Position numbers and translations under genes: made by a program. A stretch of 64,000 bases of DNA from CBDBCU01 sp965203435 (GTDB taxonomy: Bacteria > Chloroflexota > Dehalococcoidia > Lucifugimonadales > UBA3495): positions 372,001-436,000 of the forward strand of contig CBDBCU010000002.1 in assembly GCA_965203435.1 (NCBI GenBank), written 5' to 3'. Shown here piece by piece: positions 1 through 7,806 of this stretch (position 1 is its first letter; each line of letters opens with the position of its first letter). The notes under the pieces are model-generated. The model saw nothing but the letters and a program-made list of their open reading frames with translations. It did no database searches and was not told the DNA's origin.

Positions 1-2
1 GG

Positions 3-299
3 CGCATTGACCAGACCCAGTTCGACCGCCTGATGCAGACCGACATCATCCTGTCGGCCCGGGCCGGCAACGCTCAGCGGATTTATGTGGCCATCGAAAT
101 ATCCCGGACGGTGTATGACGAGGACTTGACCCGGGCCCGGGAGCGGGCGGACATCCTGGCCGCGGCCAGTGGTACCCCGGCTTTGGCTCTGGTCATCGGC
201 TACATCATCCCGCCGCCGCAACGCCGGAAAGCCGAGGAACTGGGCGTTCATTTGATGGAAACGGCCCGTCTCGCCGCGTTCGGAGAGGATACGGATTAG
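3..299 (+). CDS. C-terminal part of a nuclease-like hypothetical protein (5' truncated)
   Basis: The reading frame is open from the first bases of the window, so this is the 3' end of a longer gene; an internal ATG at 33 is probably not the start. The visible part contains YVAIEISRTVYDEDLTRARER followed by an alternating hydrophobic segment (PALALVIGYII) and a closing GVHLMETARL. That pattern resembles the end of PD-(D/E)XK-like proteins of the DUF3782 type, in which an E-[IV]-S strand precedes a helix and a last strand. Family assignment is by resemblance only. It converges with hemC, with about 100 bp between the two stops. Confidence 0.5.
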   Translation, partial: RIDQTQFDRLMQTDIILSARAGNAQRIYVAIEISRTVYDEDLTRARERADILAAASGTPALALVIGYIIPPPQRRKAEELGVHLMETARLAAFGEDTD

Positions 300-400
300 G
301 CGGCCGGCTATCAGCGCCGCGGCCGGGCAAATAAACCGCCGGCCAAGGCTTTCCCCCGGCCGGCGTCCCTACCGTCCTCCCTATGCCAGCGGAAATCCGG

Positions 401-1384
401 TCACTCCCCCATTGCCAGCAGCGGGCCGCCGCCGCGTTCTACCAGGGCCAGCCGGGCATCGGCCGCCAGTTGATGCGGGCTGTGGGTCAGGCCCCGCACT
501 TTGGCTTGCACCGCTTGGCCGCCATCCGGCGCGCCGATGAACACCGTCAGCAGCATCAGCTCGCCCTCGGATTGGGCATAGGCTCCGACCGGCAGTTGGC
601 AGCCGCCGCCCAGCATTTCCAGAAAAGCCCGCTCGGCCGTGGCGGCGTAGCGGGCCGGGGCATTATCCACCGCCCGCAGCAATCGCCGCATTCGGTCATC
701 CTCGGCCCGGATTTCCACCGCCAATACCCCCTGACCCGGCGGCGGCACAAAGCGCTGCGGCGACAGATATTCGGCAATGGCCGACTCCAAGCCCAACCGC
801 CGCAGGCCGGCCGCCGCCAATACCGCCCCGTCGCACTCAATCCCGCCGGCTTTCCGCAAGCGGGTTTCCACGCTGCCGCGCAGGGGTACCACGACTAAAT
901 CCGGCCTATGCTGCAACAATTGGGCTTGCCGGCGGGGGCTGCTGGTGCCAATGCGCGCCCCCGGCGGCAGCTGTTCCAAAGGGCAATTCCAGCGGTTGAC
1001 CAGCACATCCCGGGGATCCTCCCGCGGCAATAGCGCCCCCAAGGCCAACCCCTCCGGCAGGCGGGTGGGCAAATCCTTGAGACTGTGGACCGCCAGATCC
1101 AATTGCCCGGAACGCAGTTGTTGCTCAATTTCCCGCACAAAAACGCCCAGTCCCATCCCGGCCAAAGGCGCGGCGGCATTAGCATCGCCGTGGGTAGTAA
1201 CCGGGATGACTTGAAAATCCACTTCCGGGCAATGGGGACGGAGCTGTTCCAGTACCTCCTCGGTCTGCCGCCGGGCCAAGCGGCTGGCCCGGGTGCCTAC
1301 CCGGACGATATTAGCGGCGGCGGATTCGGCCGTTTGCCCGGCGGCCGGCCGGTCAGCGGCGGCCACGGGGACTCCCCTCGCCAT
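401..1384 (-). CDS. hemC: Porphobilinogen deaminase (hydroxymethylbilane synthase)
   Basis: Polymerises four porphobilinogen molecules into hydroxymethylbilane in tetrapyrrole synthesis. The protein of 327 residues has the opening VGTRASRLARRQ, the catalytic-Asp motif HSLKDLPT, the substrate-binding GTSSPRRQAQ, and LGGGCQLPVGA, whose Cys carries the dipyrromethane cofactor. Length is normal apart from an Ala-rich N-terminal extension of about 27 residues, so an internal start is possible. The chosen start overlaps the end of hemA by 32 bp, which suggests translational coupling. It is the last gene of the minus-strand tetrapyrrole cluster. hemB and hemD are not in the window. Confidence 0.96.
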   Translation of the reverse strand: MARGVPVAAADRPAAGQTAESAAANIVRVGTRASRLARRQTEEVLEQLRPHCPEVDFQVIPVTTHGDANAAAPLAGMGLGVFVREIEQQLRSGQLDLAVHSLKDLPTRLPEGLALGALLPREDPRDVLVNRWNCPLEQLPPGARIGTSSPRRQAQLLQHRPDLVVVPLRGSVETRLRKAGGIECDGAVLAAAGLRRLGLESAIAEYLSPQRFVPPPGQGVLAVEIRAEDDRMRRLLRAVDNAPARYAATAERAFLEMLGGGCQLPVGAYAQSEGELMLLTVFIGAPDGGQAVQAKVRGLTHSPHQLAADARLALVERGGGPLLAMGE

Positions 1385-2723
1385 CCAGGTTAAAAAGTTC
1401 CAGAATCAGCTGCTGCCGGGCCGGGTCTTTGGCTTCCCGCAAATAAATCGTGGGATGATGCAGCAGTTTTTTGACCAGGGCGGTGGTCAGCGCATCCAGT
1501 TGGGCCGCCAATTCCGGCGTATCGCCGGGACTTTCCGCCGCCGTCCCGCTATCCGACTCCGGAGTCGCCGCCGCGGCCGCCGATTCTCGTTCCCGCTGCC
1601 AGCGGCGCAGGGTTTTGTCCACTTCGGCCCGGCGCACCTTTTCGGCGTATTCCCGCAGGGCGGCGATGGCGGAAATGGTGTCCAACGATTCCCACCACTG
1701 CATAAACTTTTCCGTCTCGGCGGCGACCACCTCCTCAGCTTGCGCCGCCGCCCTTGCCAATTCGGCGTTGCCGGCGGCGGAATCGGCCCGCAAAGCGTCA
1801 ATGTCGCACAGGCGGACGCCCTCCAGCAGACCCACCGCCGGGTCAATATCCCGGGGGACGGCAATGTCAATCAGCAGCAGCGGCCGCCCGCCGCGCTGCG
1901 CCATCACTTCCTGCACCGGCTCCCGCCGCAGCAGATAGTCCGGGGCCGCCGTGGCGCTGATGACCGCATCGGACTCGACCAGGGTTTGATACAGCTGCTC
2001 GAAGGGCGCGGCGGTGCCGCCCAATTCCCCGGACAGCTGCGCCGCCCGGTCAAAAGTGCGGTTGGTAAAGACCAGATTGCCAGCCCCGGCGGCGGCCAAA
2101 GCCCGCCCGGTCAACTGCCCGGCGTCGCCCGCCCCGATTATCAGCACCTGCCGTTGGGATAAATCCCCCAGCAGGCGATGGGCCAACTCCACCCCGGCCA
2201 GGCTGACCGACCGGCGCCGGCTATCCGGCCGATACCCGTCCATAGCGGCAATGCGATGCGCCCGCCGGCCGACCCGCAAAGCCTGATGAAACAGGCGGGA
2301 TAGCGGCCCGCGCCCTTGCCCCCCCTCGCTGGCCGCGCTGAACGCCGCCCGCACCTGCCCCAGAATTTCCCACTCGCCCACAATCATAGAATCCAGCCCG
2401 CTGGCGACCCGGAACAGATGCCGCACGCAATCCCTTTCCGCAAAGGAATAGCAGTAGGGCCGCAATTCCGCCGCCGCCACGCCGAAATAGTCGGCGGCAA
2501 AGGCTTGCAGCCGGGCAAGCAGAGACCGCTCCTCAGCGGCCGCCGCCGGTTCGCTGGTCAGGGTATAGATTTCCAGCCGATTGCAGGTGGACAGGATGAC
2601 GCCGGGGGCGACTTGGCGGTTCAGGGCGGCCAACGCCGCCGGCAAAGCCGCCGATTCCACCGCCAGCCGTTCCCGCACTTCCAAAGGCGCGGTGCGGTGA
2701 TTCAAGCCCAGGACTAACAGCAT
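1353..2723 (-). CDS. hemA: Glutamyl-tRNA reductase
   Basis: Reduces glutamyl-tRNA(Glu) to glutamate-1-semialdehyde, the first committed step of C5-pathway tetrapyrrole synthesis. The 456-residue protein starts MLLVLGLNHRTAPLEVRERL and carries the nucleophilic Cys in ILSTCNRLEIYT near residue 48. A Rossmann NADPH-binding stretch (VLIIGAGDAGQLTGRAL) is in the middle, and the C-terminal dimerisation helix ends with LLHHPTIYLREA. A low-complexity Ala/Glu/Ser stretch interrupts the dimerisation region at about residues 375-405. Its start overlaps the end of the siroheme synthase gene by 10 bp and its end overlaps hemC. Confidence 0.96.
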   Translation of the reverse strand: MLLVLGLNHRTAPLEVRERLAVESAALPAALAALNRQVAPGVILSTCNRLEIYTLTSEPAAAAEERSLLARLQAFAADYFGVAAAELRPYCYSFAERDCVRHLFRVASGLDSMIVGEWEILGQVRAAFSAASEGGQGRGPLSRLFHQALRVGRRAHRIAAMDGYRPDSRRRSVSLAGVELAHRLLGDLSQRQVLIIGAGDAGQLTGRALAAAGAGNLVFTNRTFDRAAQLSGELGGTAAPFEQLYQTLVESDAVISATAAPDYLLRREPVQEVMAQRGGRPLLLIDIAVPRDIDPAVGLLEGVRLCDIDALRADSAAGNAELARAAAQAEEVVAAETEKFMQWWESLDTISAIAALREYAEKVRRAEVDKTLRRWQRERESAAAAATPESDSGTAAESPGDTPELAAQLDALTTALVKKLLHHPTIYLREAKDPARQQLILELFNLDGEGSPRGRR

Positions 2724-3553
2724 TGCCGCGCCAACTCCTTTTGCGGGATAGCCGGGCCGGCCGCCGCCGGAGGATTAGCGCCGGCCTTGCCGGATTCCGG
2801 GAAATCAGCGCTATCCGGGCCGGATTCCGCCGCCGTTGCCGCCCCCTTTTCCGCCGCCCTTCCTTGCCGGAGGGCGCAGTGGCGCGGCTGGCAGCGGGAT
2901 AAATCGGGGCATAATCCCGGCGCAGCCGCATCCGTTAGTTGCGACAGCAGCAAATCCAACGCCGCCGCGGAACGGCCCTGCTGCGCCAATGCCAGCAATT
3001 CCCGGGTGATGCAGCACTGCCAGCGTTCCGGGTCAATGACCAGCCGCCGCTCCTTGATGATCCGGCGGGCTTGGGCCAATACCTCAGCCAGGTCGGCCCA
3101 TTCCAGGGCGGCGGCCTCGGCCAGGGTTTCCCGCAGCTTGCGCGCCAGGGCCGGGCTGGCTCCGCCGGTGGATATGGCTAAAGTAACCGCCTCCCGCTTG
3201 ACGATGGAGGGCGCGATAAAGCTGCACAAATCCGGGTCATCGACCACATTCAGCAGCACGCCGTTCCGTTCCGCCTCCTCGAAAATTTCCCGGTTCACGT
3301 GCCACACATTGGTGGCCGCCACGCCGATAAAGGCCCCGGCCAAATCGCCGGGCTGATAGGCCCGCTCGATGAACTCAATATCGCCGCGGGCCGCCGCTTG
3401 ACGGATGCCGGGAGTAGCCTCCGGGCTGATGACGGTAATATGGCAGCCGGCCTGCCGCAGCCCGCCGATTTTGCCCTGGGCAATCGTCCCCCCGCCGATA
3501 ATCACGCACCGCTTGCCGGCCAGGTTAAGGTACACCGGGTAATACTCAGGCAT
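2714..3553 (-). CDS. Precorrin-2 dehydrogenase / sirohydrochlorin ferrochelatase (Met8/CysG-N type)
   Basis: Oxidises precorrin-2 and inserts iron to make siroheme. The N-terminal half has the NAD-binding signature CVIIGGGTIAQGKIGGL after PVYLNLAGK, then the family segment NVVDDPDLCSFIAPSIVKRE and STGGASPALARKLRE. The conserved part ends near residue 210. It is followed by a tail of about 70 residues with a Cys cluster (CPDLSRCQPRHCAL) and then low-complexity Ala/Gly/Pro sequence, which is unusual for the family. It overlaps hemA by 10 bp. With the siroheme decarboxylase upstream, the product is probably routed to heme or heme d1 rather than only to sulfite reductase. Confidence 0.9.
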   Translation of the reverse strand: MPEYYPVYLNLAGKRCVIIGGGTIAQGKIGGLRQAGCHITVISPEATPGIRQAAARGDIEFIERAYQPGDLAGAFIGVAATNVWHVNREIFEEAERNGVLLNVVDDPDLCSFIAPSIVKREAVTLAISTGGASPALARKLRETLAEAAALEWADLAEVLAQARRIIKERRLVIDPERWQCCITRELLALAQQGRSAAALDLLLSQLTDAAAPGLCPDLSRCQPRHCALRQGRAAEKGAATAAESGPDSADFPESGKAGANPPAAAGPAIPQKELARQCC

Positions 3554-3572
3554 AAACCTCCGTTCTTTACTT

Positions 3573-3604
3573 ACATGGATGAACAGGATGGGCAGGATTT
3601 TTCG
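3573..3604. repeat. R3 half-element
   Basis: The sequence begins ACATGGATGAACAGGATGGG and ends in a T-rich stretch, matching one arm of the R3 inverted repeat seen in full at 12378 and 31780. It is degenerate and lies just upstream of the siroheme synthase start. Confidence 0.55.
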
Positions 3605-3658
3605 TTTTTAACCGCTAGGCGGTCATCCCGGCCCCGCTACCGTCATTCCCGCCTTTTA

Positions 3659-4046
3659 CCGTCATTCCCGCGTAAGCGGGAATCCAGAAAATCCCGGCCT
3701 TATAATGCCGCATCCTGGTCAAATCGCCGCCGGATTCCCGCTTACGCGGGAATGACGGTAGGGAGCGGCCTTATAATGCCGCATCCTTGTCAAACCGCCG
3801 CCGGATTCCCGCTTACGCGGGAATGACGGTAGGGGGACGGCCTTATAAGGCCGCATCCTTGTCAAACCGCCGCCGGATTCCCGCTTACGCGGGAATGACG
3901 GTAGGGGGCGGCCTTATAATGCCGCATCCTGGTCAAACCGCCGCCGGATTCCCGCTTACGCGGGAATGACGGTAGGGGGGCGGCCTTATAATGCCGCATC
4001 CCCGGCAAACCGCCGCCGGATTCCCGCTTACGCGGGAATGACGGTA
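3659..4046. repeat. Tandem array of R1 units, period 71-72 bp
   Basis: A left R1 arm (3659-3685) is followed by five right-arm units, each ending GGATTCCCGCTTACGCGGGA ATGACGGT. Equivalent positions fall at 3731, 3802, 3874, 3945 and 4017, giving periods of 71, 72, 71 and 72 bp. The spacer parts (GGCCTTATAATGCCGCATCC and CAAACCGCCGC) are nearly identical, so the whole unit has been amplified. The array sits in the 547-bp gap between the siroheme decarboxylase and siroheme synthase genes, inside an otherwise compact operon. Each unit can form a GC-rich hairpin, which could affect read-through. Confidence 0.9.
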
Positions 4047-4100
4047 GGGGACGGGCGGAATGACGGTTGCGGGCGGGCATTATTTCCCCGCCCCATCCCC

Positions 4101-5162
4101 CTAATCCGCCCCCGCCACGGCAAAATCGGCGGCCGGGGCGTCGGTCCATAGTTCCTCCTGTTCCTCGACGAAGTAGCGGACGCGGGTTTTTTTGTATTCC
4201 CGGGTGCTGTAAAGCAGCAGGTTGTCGGCGATGCCGGTGGCCTGGCGGATTTCCCGGGCGATTGCCTCGCATTCCTCCTGGGTGGTGGCGTGGATCATCG
4301 AGAAGTGGCTGTAGGGCCAATCGGGAAAGGTGGGGCGCTCGTAGCAGTGGGTTACGGCCGGATGCGCCGCCATCTGCAAGCCCACTTCCTCGGCCCGTTC
4401 CGCCGGCACTTGCCACACCACCATAGCGTTGGCCCGAAAACCGGAACGGCGGTGATGCAGCACGGCGCTATAGCGGCGCATCAGTTTCCGCTCCTGAAAA
4501 TCGGCGGCCCAGGCAAAAAGCGCCGTAGTATCCACGCCCAGCCGCGCCGCCATTCCGTCAAAGGGCCGGGATACCAGCGGCAAATCCTCTTGCAACTCCC
4601 GAATGGCCGCCTTGTCCGATTCCGAAACCGCCTGCGCCCGATTCCAGTCCGGAGCCGGGCGGTTTTCCCCCAGATTGTCCGGGCGGTAATCGTGGGACGA
4701 ACCCTTTTCCTGCACCATATCGAAGTTGACGCCGATCTTGAAAAAGCGCAGGGTCGGCATCACCCGAAAGTTCAGGGCCGCCGTTTCCCGGGCCATCCAA
4801 CCTACCGTGCTTTCCAGGTCGCCCTCCGGGGGCACGGCCAGGGTGAACCACAGGTTGTAGTAGGAACCCTCCCGGGCGTAGTTGTGGCTGACCCCGGGAT
4901 GGCGGTTGATGAACAGAGCGCCGGGATGCAGCTGTTCCGGGGCGTAGGCCATGGCCGCCAGGGTAGTTTTGTAACCCAGGCGGCGGGTGTCAAAGATGGC
5001 GCTGATTTGGCGCACCACATTTTGCCCTTTCAGGGCGGCCAGGCGGGAAAGGGTTTCCGCCTCGTCAATTTCCAGTTCCGCGCCCAGGGCTAGGTAGGGC
5101 TGCGCGGTCAAGGGAAACCGGCTTTGGATCAGGTTCAGCAGTTTGCGGTCGGTCAAGTCCAT
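4101..5162 (-). CDS. Siroheme decarboxylase, fused AhbA/AhbB (NirD/L-like)
   Basis: Decarboxylates siroheme to 12,18-didecarboxysiroheme, the step shared by the alternative heme pathway and heme d1 synthesis. At 353 residues it is a tandem fusion of two Lrp/AsnC-like modules: residues 1-165 start TDRKLLNLIQSRFPL, and residues 180-340 repeat the plan with SDKAAIRELQEDLPL. The corresponding core segments are INRHPGVSHNYARE in the first module and MAAHPAVTHCYERP in the second, followed by DWPYSHFSMIH, which provide the His and aromatic residues typical of the family. AhbA and AhbB are normally separate subunits, so one chain may act as an internal heterodimer. The HTH gene ends 12 bp upstream. 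Confidence 0.88.
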   Translation of the reverse strand: MDLTDRKLLNLIQSRFPLTAQPYLALGAELEIDEAETLSRLAALKGQNVVRQISAIFDTRRLGYKTTLAAMAYAPEQLHPGALFINRHPGVSHNYAREGSYYNLWFTLAVPPEGDLESTVGWMARETAALNFRVMPTLRFFKIGVNFDMVQEKGSSHDYRPDNLGENRPAPDWNRAQAVSESDKAAIRELQEDLPLVSRPFDGMAARLGVDTTALFAWAADFQERKLMRRYSAVLHHRRSGFRANAMVVWQVPAERAEEVGLQMAAHPAVTHCYERPTFPDWPYSHFSMIHATTQEECEAIAREIRQATGIADNLLLYSTREYKKTRVRYFVEEQEELWTDAPAADFAVAGAD

Positions 5163-5174
5163 AAGGCTTGCGGT

Positions 5175-5960
5175 TTAACCTCCGATAGGGTGAGGGGGGG
5201 ACAGGATGGAATGATTGGCCGGGGCCGGGACGGTCGCGGCCGGGATGTTATGGTCTGCCGGGGATGGGACAGCCGCGGCCGGATCCCGGCCGCTTTTTTC
5301 CTGATGGGCTTCGACCAGGCCCAGCAGAGCCCGGTCGGTCAATTCCAGCATCGTGGGCCAGGCCCGGGCGTTACGGGAATCCAGGGCCAGGGAGCGGAAA
5401 AAGATAAAGGCGGCCACGGCATCGGGCATTGCCACGCCGCGCTCGGCCATTTCCGCGCCATATTCCCGGCCCAGGAGCCGGGCCTCGGCCAGGGTTTCCT
5501 GCCAGCGGCCGGAGGCTTTGCGCGGCGGCGGTTCTTGCAGCAGCAGGGAAAGCAGGCGACGGCCGAAAAGCCGCATCCGATCCCGCCCGCCATCGGCCAG
5601 GCTTTGATACCAGGGCTGGGCGGCGACTTCCCCTTGGCTGAGCCGGCGGCGGATGCGGCGCAGGGCGGCGTTTTCCGATTTTTCCGGGGTCGGGGTCGGC
5701 GCGGTAGGCGGCGGGATAGCGGCCGGCGGCCGGGTCAACGCCAGCAAATCGGCCCGCAGAAAGCGGCGATGGCCGCCGGGGGTGCGATACACCCGCAGAT
5801 GCCCGGCATCGGCCCACTGCCGCAGGGCCACCTCGCTGACTTGCAGCAGCCGGCAGGCTTCCCGGGGCGAAAGCCACTCCGTCCCCGTTTCTTTCACTGG
5901 CGCATTGACCACGGAAAAACCTATAAAAACCTGTAAAAATCGGCGATGAATCCGCCCCAA
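5175..5960 (-). CDS. MerR/excisionase-type HTH regulator with helical C-terminal domain
   Basis: Residues 28-75 hold a helix-turn-helix of the MerR/excisionase type: WLSPREACRLLQVSEVALRQWADAGHLRVYRTPGGHRRF. A Pro-rich linker (PPAAIPPPTAPTPTPEKSEN) leads to an all-helical domain of about 120 residues with LGREYGAEMAERGVAMPDAVAAFIFF, which resembles the RsbRD N-terminal sensor fold. The start is uncertain. The frame runs to a TTG at 5960, but GTG codons at 5912 and 5897 would remove a poorly conserved leader. As first gene of the tetrapyrrole cluster it may regulate it, perhaps sensing a tetrapyrrole; that role is inferred from position. Confidence 0.7.
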   Translation of the reverse strand: MGRIHRRFLQVFIGFSVVNAPVKETGTEWLSPREACRLLQVSEVALRQWADAGHLRVYRTPGGHRRFLRADLLALTRPPAAIPPPTAPTPTPEKSENAALRRIRRRLSQGEVAAQPWYQSLADGGRDRMRLFGRRLLSLLLQEPPPRKASGRWQETLAEARLLGREYGAEMAERGVAMPDAVAAFIFFRSLALDSRNARAWPTMLELTDRALLGLVEAHQEKSGRDPAAAVPSPADHNIPAATVPAPANHSILSPPHPIGG

Positions 5961-5978
5961 ATAATTTCGCCGCCAAAG

Positions 5979-6007
5979 ATACTAGCACAGAGCCAGGGCG
6001 GCGTCAA
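5979..6007 (-). promoter_or_regulatory. Sigma70-type promoter of the tetrapyrrole operon
   Basis: Read on the minus strand, TTGACG (6007-6002) is separated by exactly 17 bp from TAGTAT (5984-5979). Transcription would begin near 5972, just before the HTH gene. Confidence 0.65.
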
Positions 6008-6061
6008 CCGGGCAAGAGAGGGAAATTTGGGGCAATTGCATATATTCAGCAACCGCCACAA

Positions 6062-6210
6062 CTGTCATTCCCGCGCAAGCGGGAATCCCGAACGGTACTG
6101 CCTTATGATGGTATTGTCGGCAGGCAACCGTTGGATTCCCGCTTACGCGGGAATGACGGTCCGAGGGCGGCCGCCCCCATCCGCTCATCCTGAACTTGTT
6201 GAAGGATGGG
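6062..6210. repeat. R1 inverted pair followed by an R2 element
   Basis: This fills most of the gene-free stretch 5961-6381. An R1 left arm (ATTCCCGCGCAAGCGGGAAT) and right arm (ATTCCCGCTTACGCGGGAAT) flank about 50 bp that include GAACGGTACTGCC. An R2 copy, CATCCTGAACTTGTTGAAGG, follows at 6186. No gene is seen here. Confidence 0.85.
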
Positions 6211-6341
6211 ATGGACGGTAGAAAGCGGCGGGTATGACGGTAATAAGCCGGCAATGACGGTCCCATCTGTAATGTCGGATTCTATATCCCGCCGCCTTTT
6301 CCGAAGGGCCGGAATTGGGCATATCATCCGATTGCCGAATG

Positions 6342-6350
6342 TGCTACAAT
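6342..6350 (+). promoter_or_regulatory. Extended -10 promoter of the hicB-like gene
   Basis: TGCTACAAT (TG-N-TACAAT) lies 31 bp before the ATG. There is no good -35 box. The same nonamer precedes the next gene and folD. Confidence 0.5.
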
Positions 6351-6381
6351 AGGGAAAATCGGCAAAAGGAGGAAATGCTCC

Positions 6382-6609
6382 ATGGGACAAGTCCGCTACA
6401 GAGTGGTGATTGAGTGGGATCCCTTCGAGGAAGTATTCGTCGCCAATGTGCCGGCTTTGTCCGTCGCCACGCAAGGCAAAACCTGGGCGGCGGCCCGGGC
6501 TAATGTGGAGGAGGCCATTCTGGTAACGATCGAGGGCTTGCAGGCCAGCGGGCTGCCGGTGCCGGACGGCGACGGGGATTCTATAATAGTTCTGGAAGGG
6601 GAAGTATAA
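6382..6609 (+). CDS. HicB-family antitoxin-like protein
   Basis: The 75-residue protein has the HicB-type partial RNase H fold: YRVVIEWDPFEEVFVANVPAL, then TQGKTWAAARANVEEAILVTIEGLQASGLPVP. HicB proteins bind and neutralise HicA mRNA interferases. No HicA gene follows; the next gene is a PaREP1-like protein. It is therefore an orphan or works with a distant partner. A strong AAAGGAGG at about 6366 sets the start. It lacks the C-terminal DNA-binding domain of full-length HicB antitoxins. Confidence 0.72.
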   Translation: MGQVRYRVVIEWDPFEEVFVANVPALSVATQGKTWAAARANVEEAILVTIEGLQASGLPVPDGDGDSIIVLEGEV

Positions 6610-6633
6610 ATCCCCCCTGCCGGTTGCCGGTAT

Positions 6634-6642
6634 GCTACAATA
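6634..6642 (+). promoter_or_regulatory. Extended -10 promoter, second copy
   Basis: TGCTACAAT recurs immediately after the hicB-like stop, followed by AAGGCAAATCGGCAAAAGGGAGGA. This closely copies the leader of the preceding gene, so the leader seems duplicated. Confidence 0.45.
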
Positions 6643-6675
6643 AGGCAAATCGGCAAAAGGGAGGAACGGCAAACT

Positions 6676-7215
6676 ATGACCAGCAACCCGGATAGCGGCG
6701 GCGACAACCCGATTGAGGTGGAGCATCACCGCAAAACCAGCCGGCGGCTGATTCGGCAAGCCGGCTATGAACTGGAAAAGCGCGGCGACCGGGTGCAGGC
6801 TTGCGACAAGGCGTCCGGAGCCGTAGCCCACGCGGTTAAGGCCGTGGCGGCGGCCCGCCACTGGCGCAGCGATTCCCATAACCGGCGGCGCAATATCGTG
6901 GATTTGCTGGCCGCCGAGTACGCTATGCCGGATTTTGCGGTGATGCAGGACGCCGCCGACCGCCTGCACGACAACTTCTACGAGGATACGATGCAGAACT
7001 ACCAGGTGCAGGATCGGCTGGACCGGGTGACCCGCCTGTTGGCGACTTTTACGGAACTGCTGGAGCAGGCGCCGAACCCGGATTTTGCGCCCACCCCGGA
7101 GCAGGAATGGACGCTCCGCCGGCTGCGCTTGACCCCGGAGGAAATTGCGGAACGGGCGGCCATTGACTATCCGCCCCCGCCGCCGGAGGATTCGGAGTTG
7201 CCGGAGGAGGATTAG
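6676..7215 (+). CDS. PaREP1/HEPN-like helical protein
   Basis: The 179-residue protein has an all-helical core: LIRQAGYELEKRGDRVQACDKASGAVAHAVKAVAAARHW, then a second helical pair ending in LDRVTRLLATFTELLEQ. The pattern of two or three long helices with QAcdKasGAvahAvKAvA matches PaREP1/PaREP8-type HEPN proteins, and it resembles the protein at 23737-24141. The acidic, Pro-rich tail (PPPPPEDSELPEED) is unstructured. Function is unknown; HEPN folds often act as RNases or nucleotide-binding partners, but the RxxxxH motif is not clear. It has its own promoter-like element and a GGGAGG ribosome-binding site. Confidence 0.55.
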   Translation: MTSNPDSGGDNPIEVEHHRKTSRRLIRQAGYELEKRGDRVQACDKASGAVAHAVKAVAAARHWRSDSHNRRRNIVDLLAAEYAMPDFAVMQDAADRLHDNFYEDTMQNYQVQDRLDRVTRLLATFTELLEQAPNPDFAPTPEQEWTLRRLRLTPEEIAERAAIDYPPPPPEDSELPEED

Positions 7216-7376
7216 ATGGCCCGGCGGCCGCTGTCATGTCCGGCCCGGCCGCAAGGCCCCATCCCCAATCCCCGGCCAATTTCCCGAAAGTGACGCCTGG
7301 CCTTTGCCCTTTTGCGGCCGGATGTGTTAGGCTGTAGCCCCAAACCGAAACGAAAGGCGGAAACAAGGTTAGAACT

Positions 7377-7763
7377 ATGGAAGCGGCCCAGATTTTGCAA
7401 CCGGAAACCAATGCTCAAATCCCGGAGTTCGGCGCCGGCGACACGGTGCGGGTCAACTTCCGCATCCGGGAGGGCGAGCGGGAACGGATCCAGGCTTTTC
7501 AGGGGGTAGTCATCCGCCGGCAGAACGGCAGCGGCCCCTCGGCCAACTTTACCGTCCGCCGCATCGCCGGCGGCGGCATCGGCGTGGAGCGGATTTTCCC
7601 CCTCTATTCCCCGCTGATTGACTCCCTGGAAGTTACCCGCCGCGGCGTGGTGCGGCGGGCCAAGCTCTACTACCTGCGCGGCTTGCAGGGCCGGGCGGCC
7701 CGCATCAAGGAAAAGGCCACGCCCCGCCGCCAGCGCGGCCCGGCCCAAACCCCGGCGGAATAA
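7377..7763 (+). CDS. rplS: 50S ribosomal protein L19
   Basis: Component of the large subunit at the 30S interface. Family signatures are FGAGDTVRVNFRIREGERERIQAFQGVVI and FTVRRIAGGGIGVERIFPLYSPLIDSLEV, with RRAKLYYLRGLQGRAARIKE at the C-terminus. At 128 residues it is near the usual length with a short tail. It stands alone here rather than in an rpsP-rimM-trmD-rplS operon. A possible extended -10 (TGTTAGGCT) lies near 7323, and only a weak AAGG precedes the ATG. Confidence 0.96.
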   Translation: MEAAQILQPETNAQIPEFGAGDTVRVNFRIREGERERIQAFQGVVIRRQNGSGPSANFTVRRIAGGGIGVERIFPLYSPLIDSLEVTRRGVVRRAKLYYLRGLQGRAARIKEKATPRRQRGPAQTPAE

Positions 7764-7806
7764 AGGGCGGGTCGGCTTTCCGGCCCTTCTAATCCGGCCG
7801 CCCCTT

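Noticed and set aside
3659..4046. Regular 71-72 bp repeats as a CRISPR array
   Set aside because: The whole unit including the spacer part is repeated almost unchanged, and the same arms occur singly across the window; there are no cas genes.
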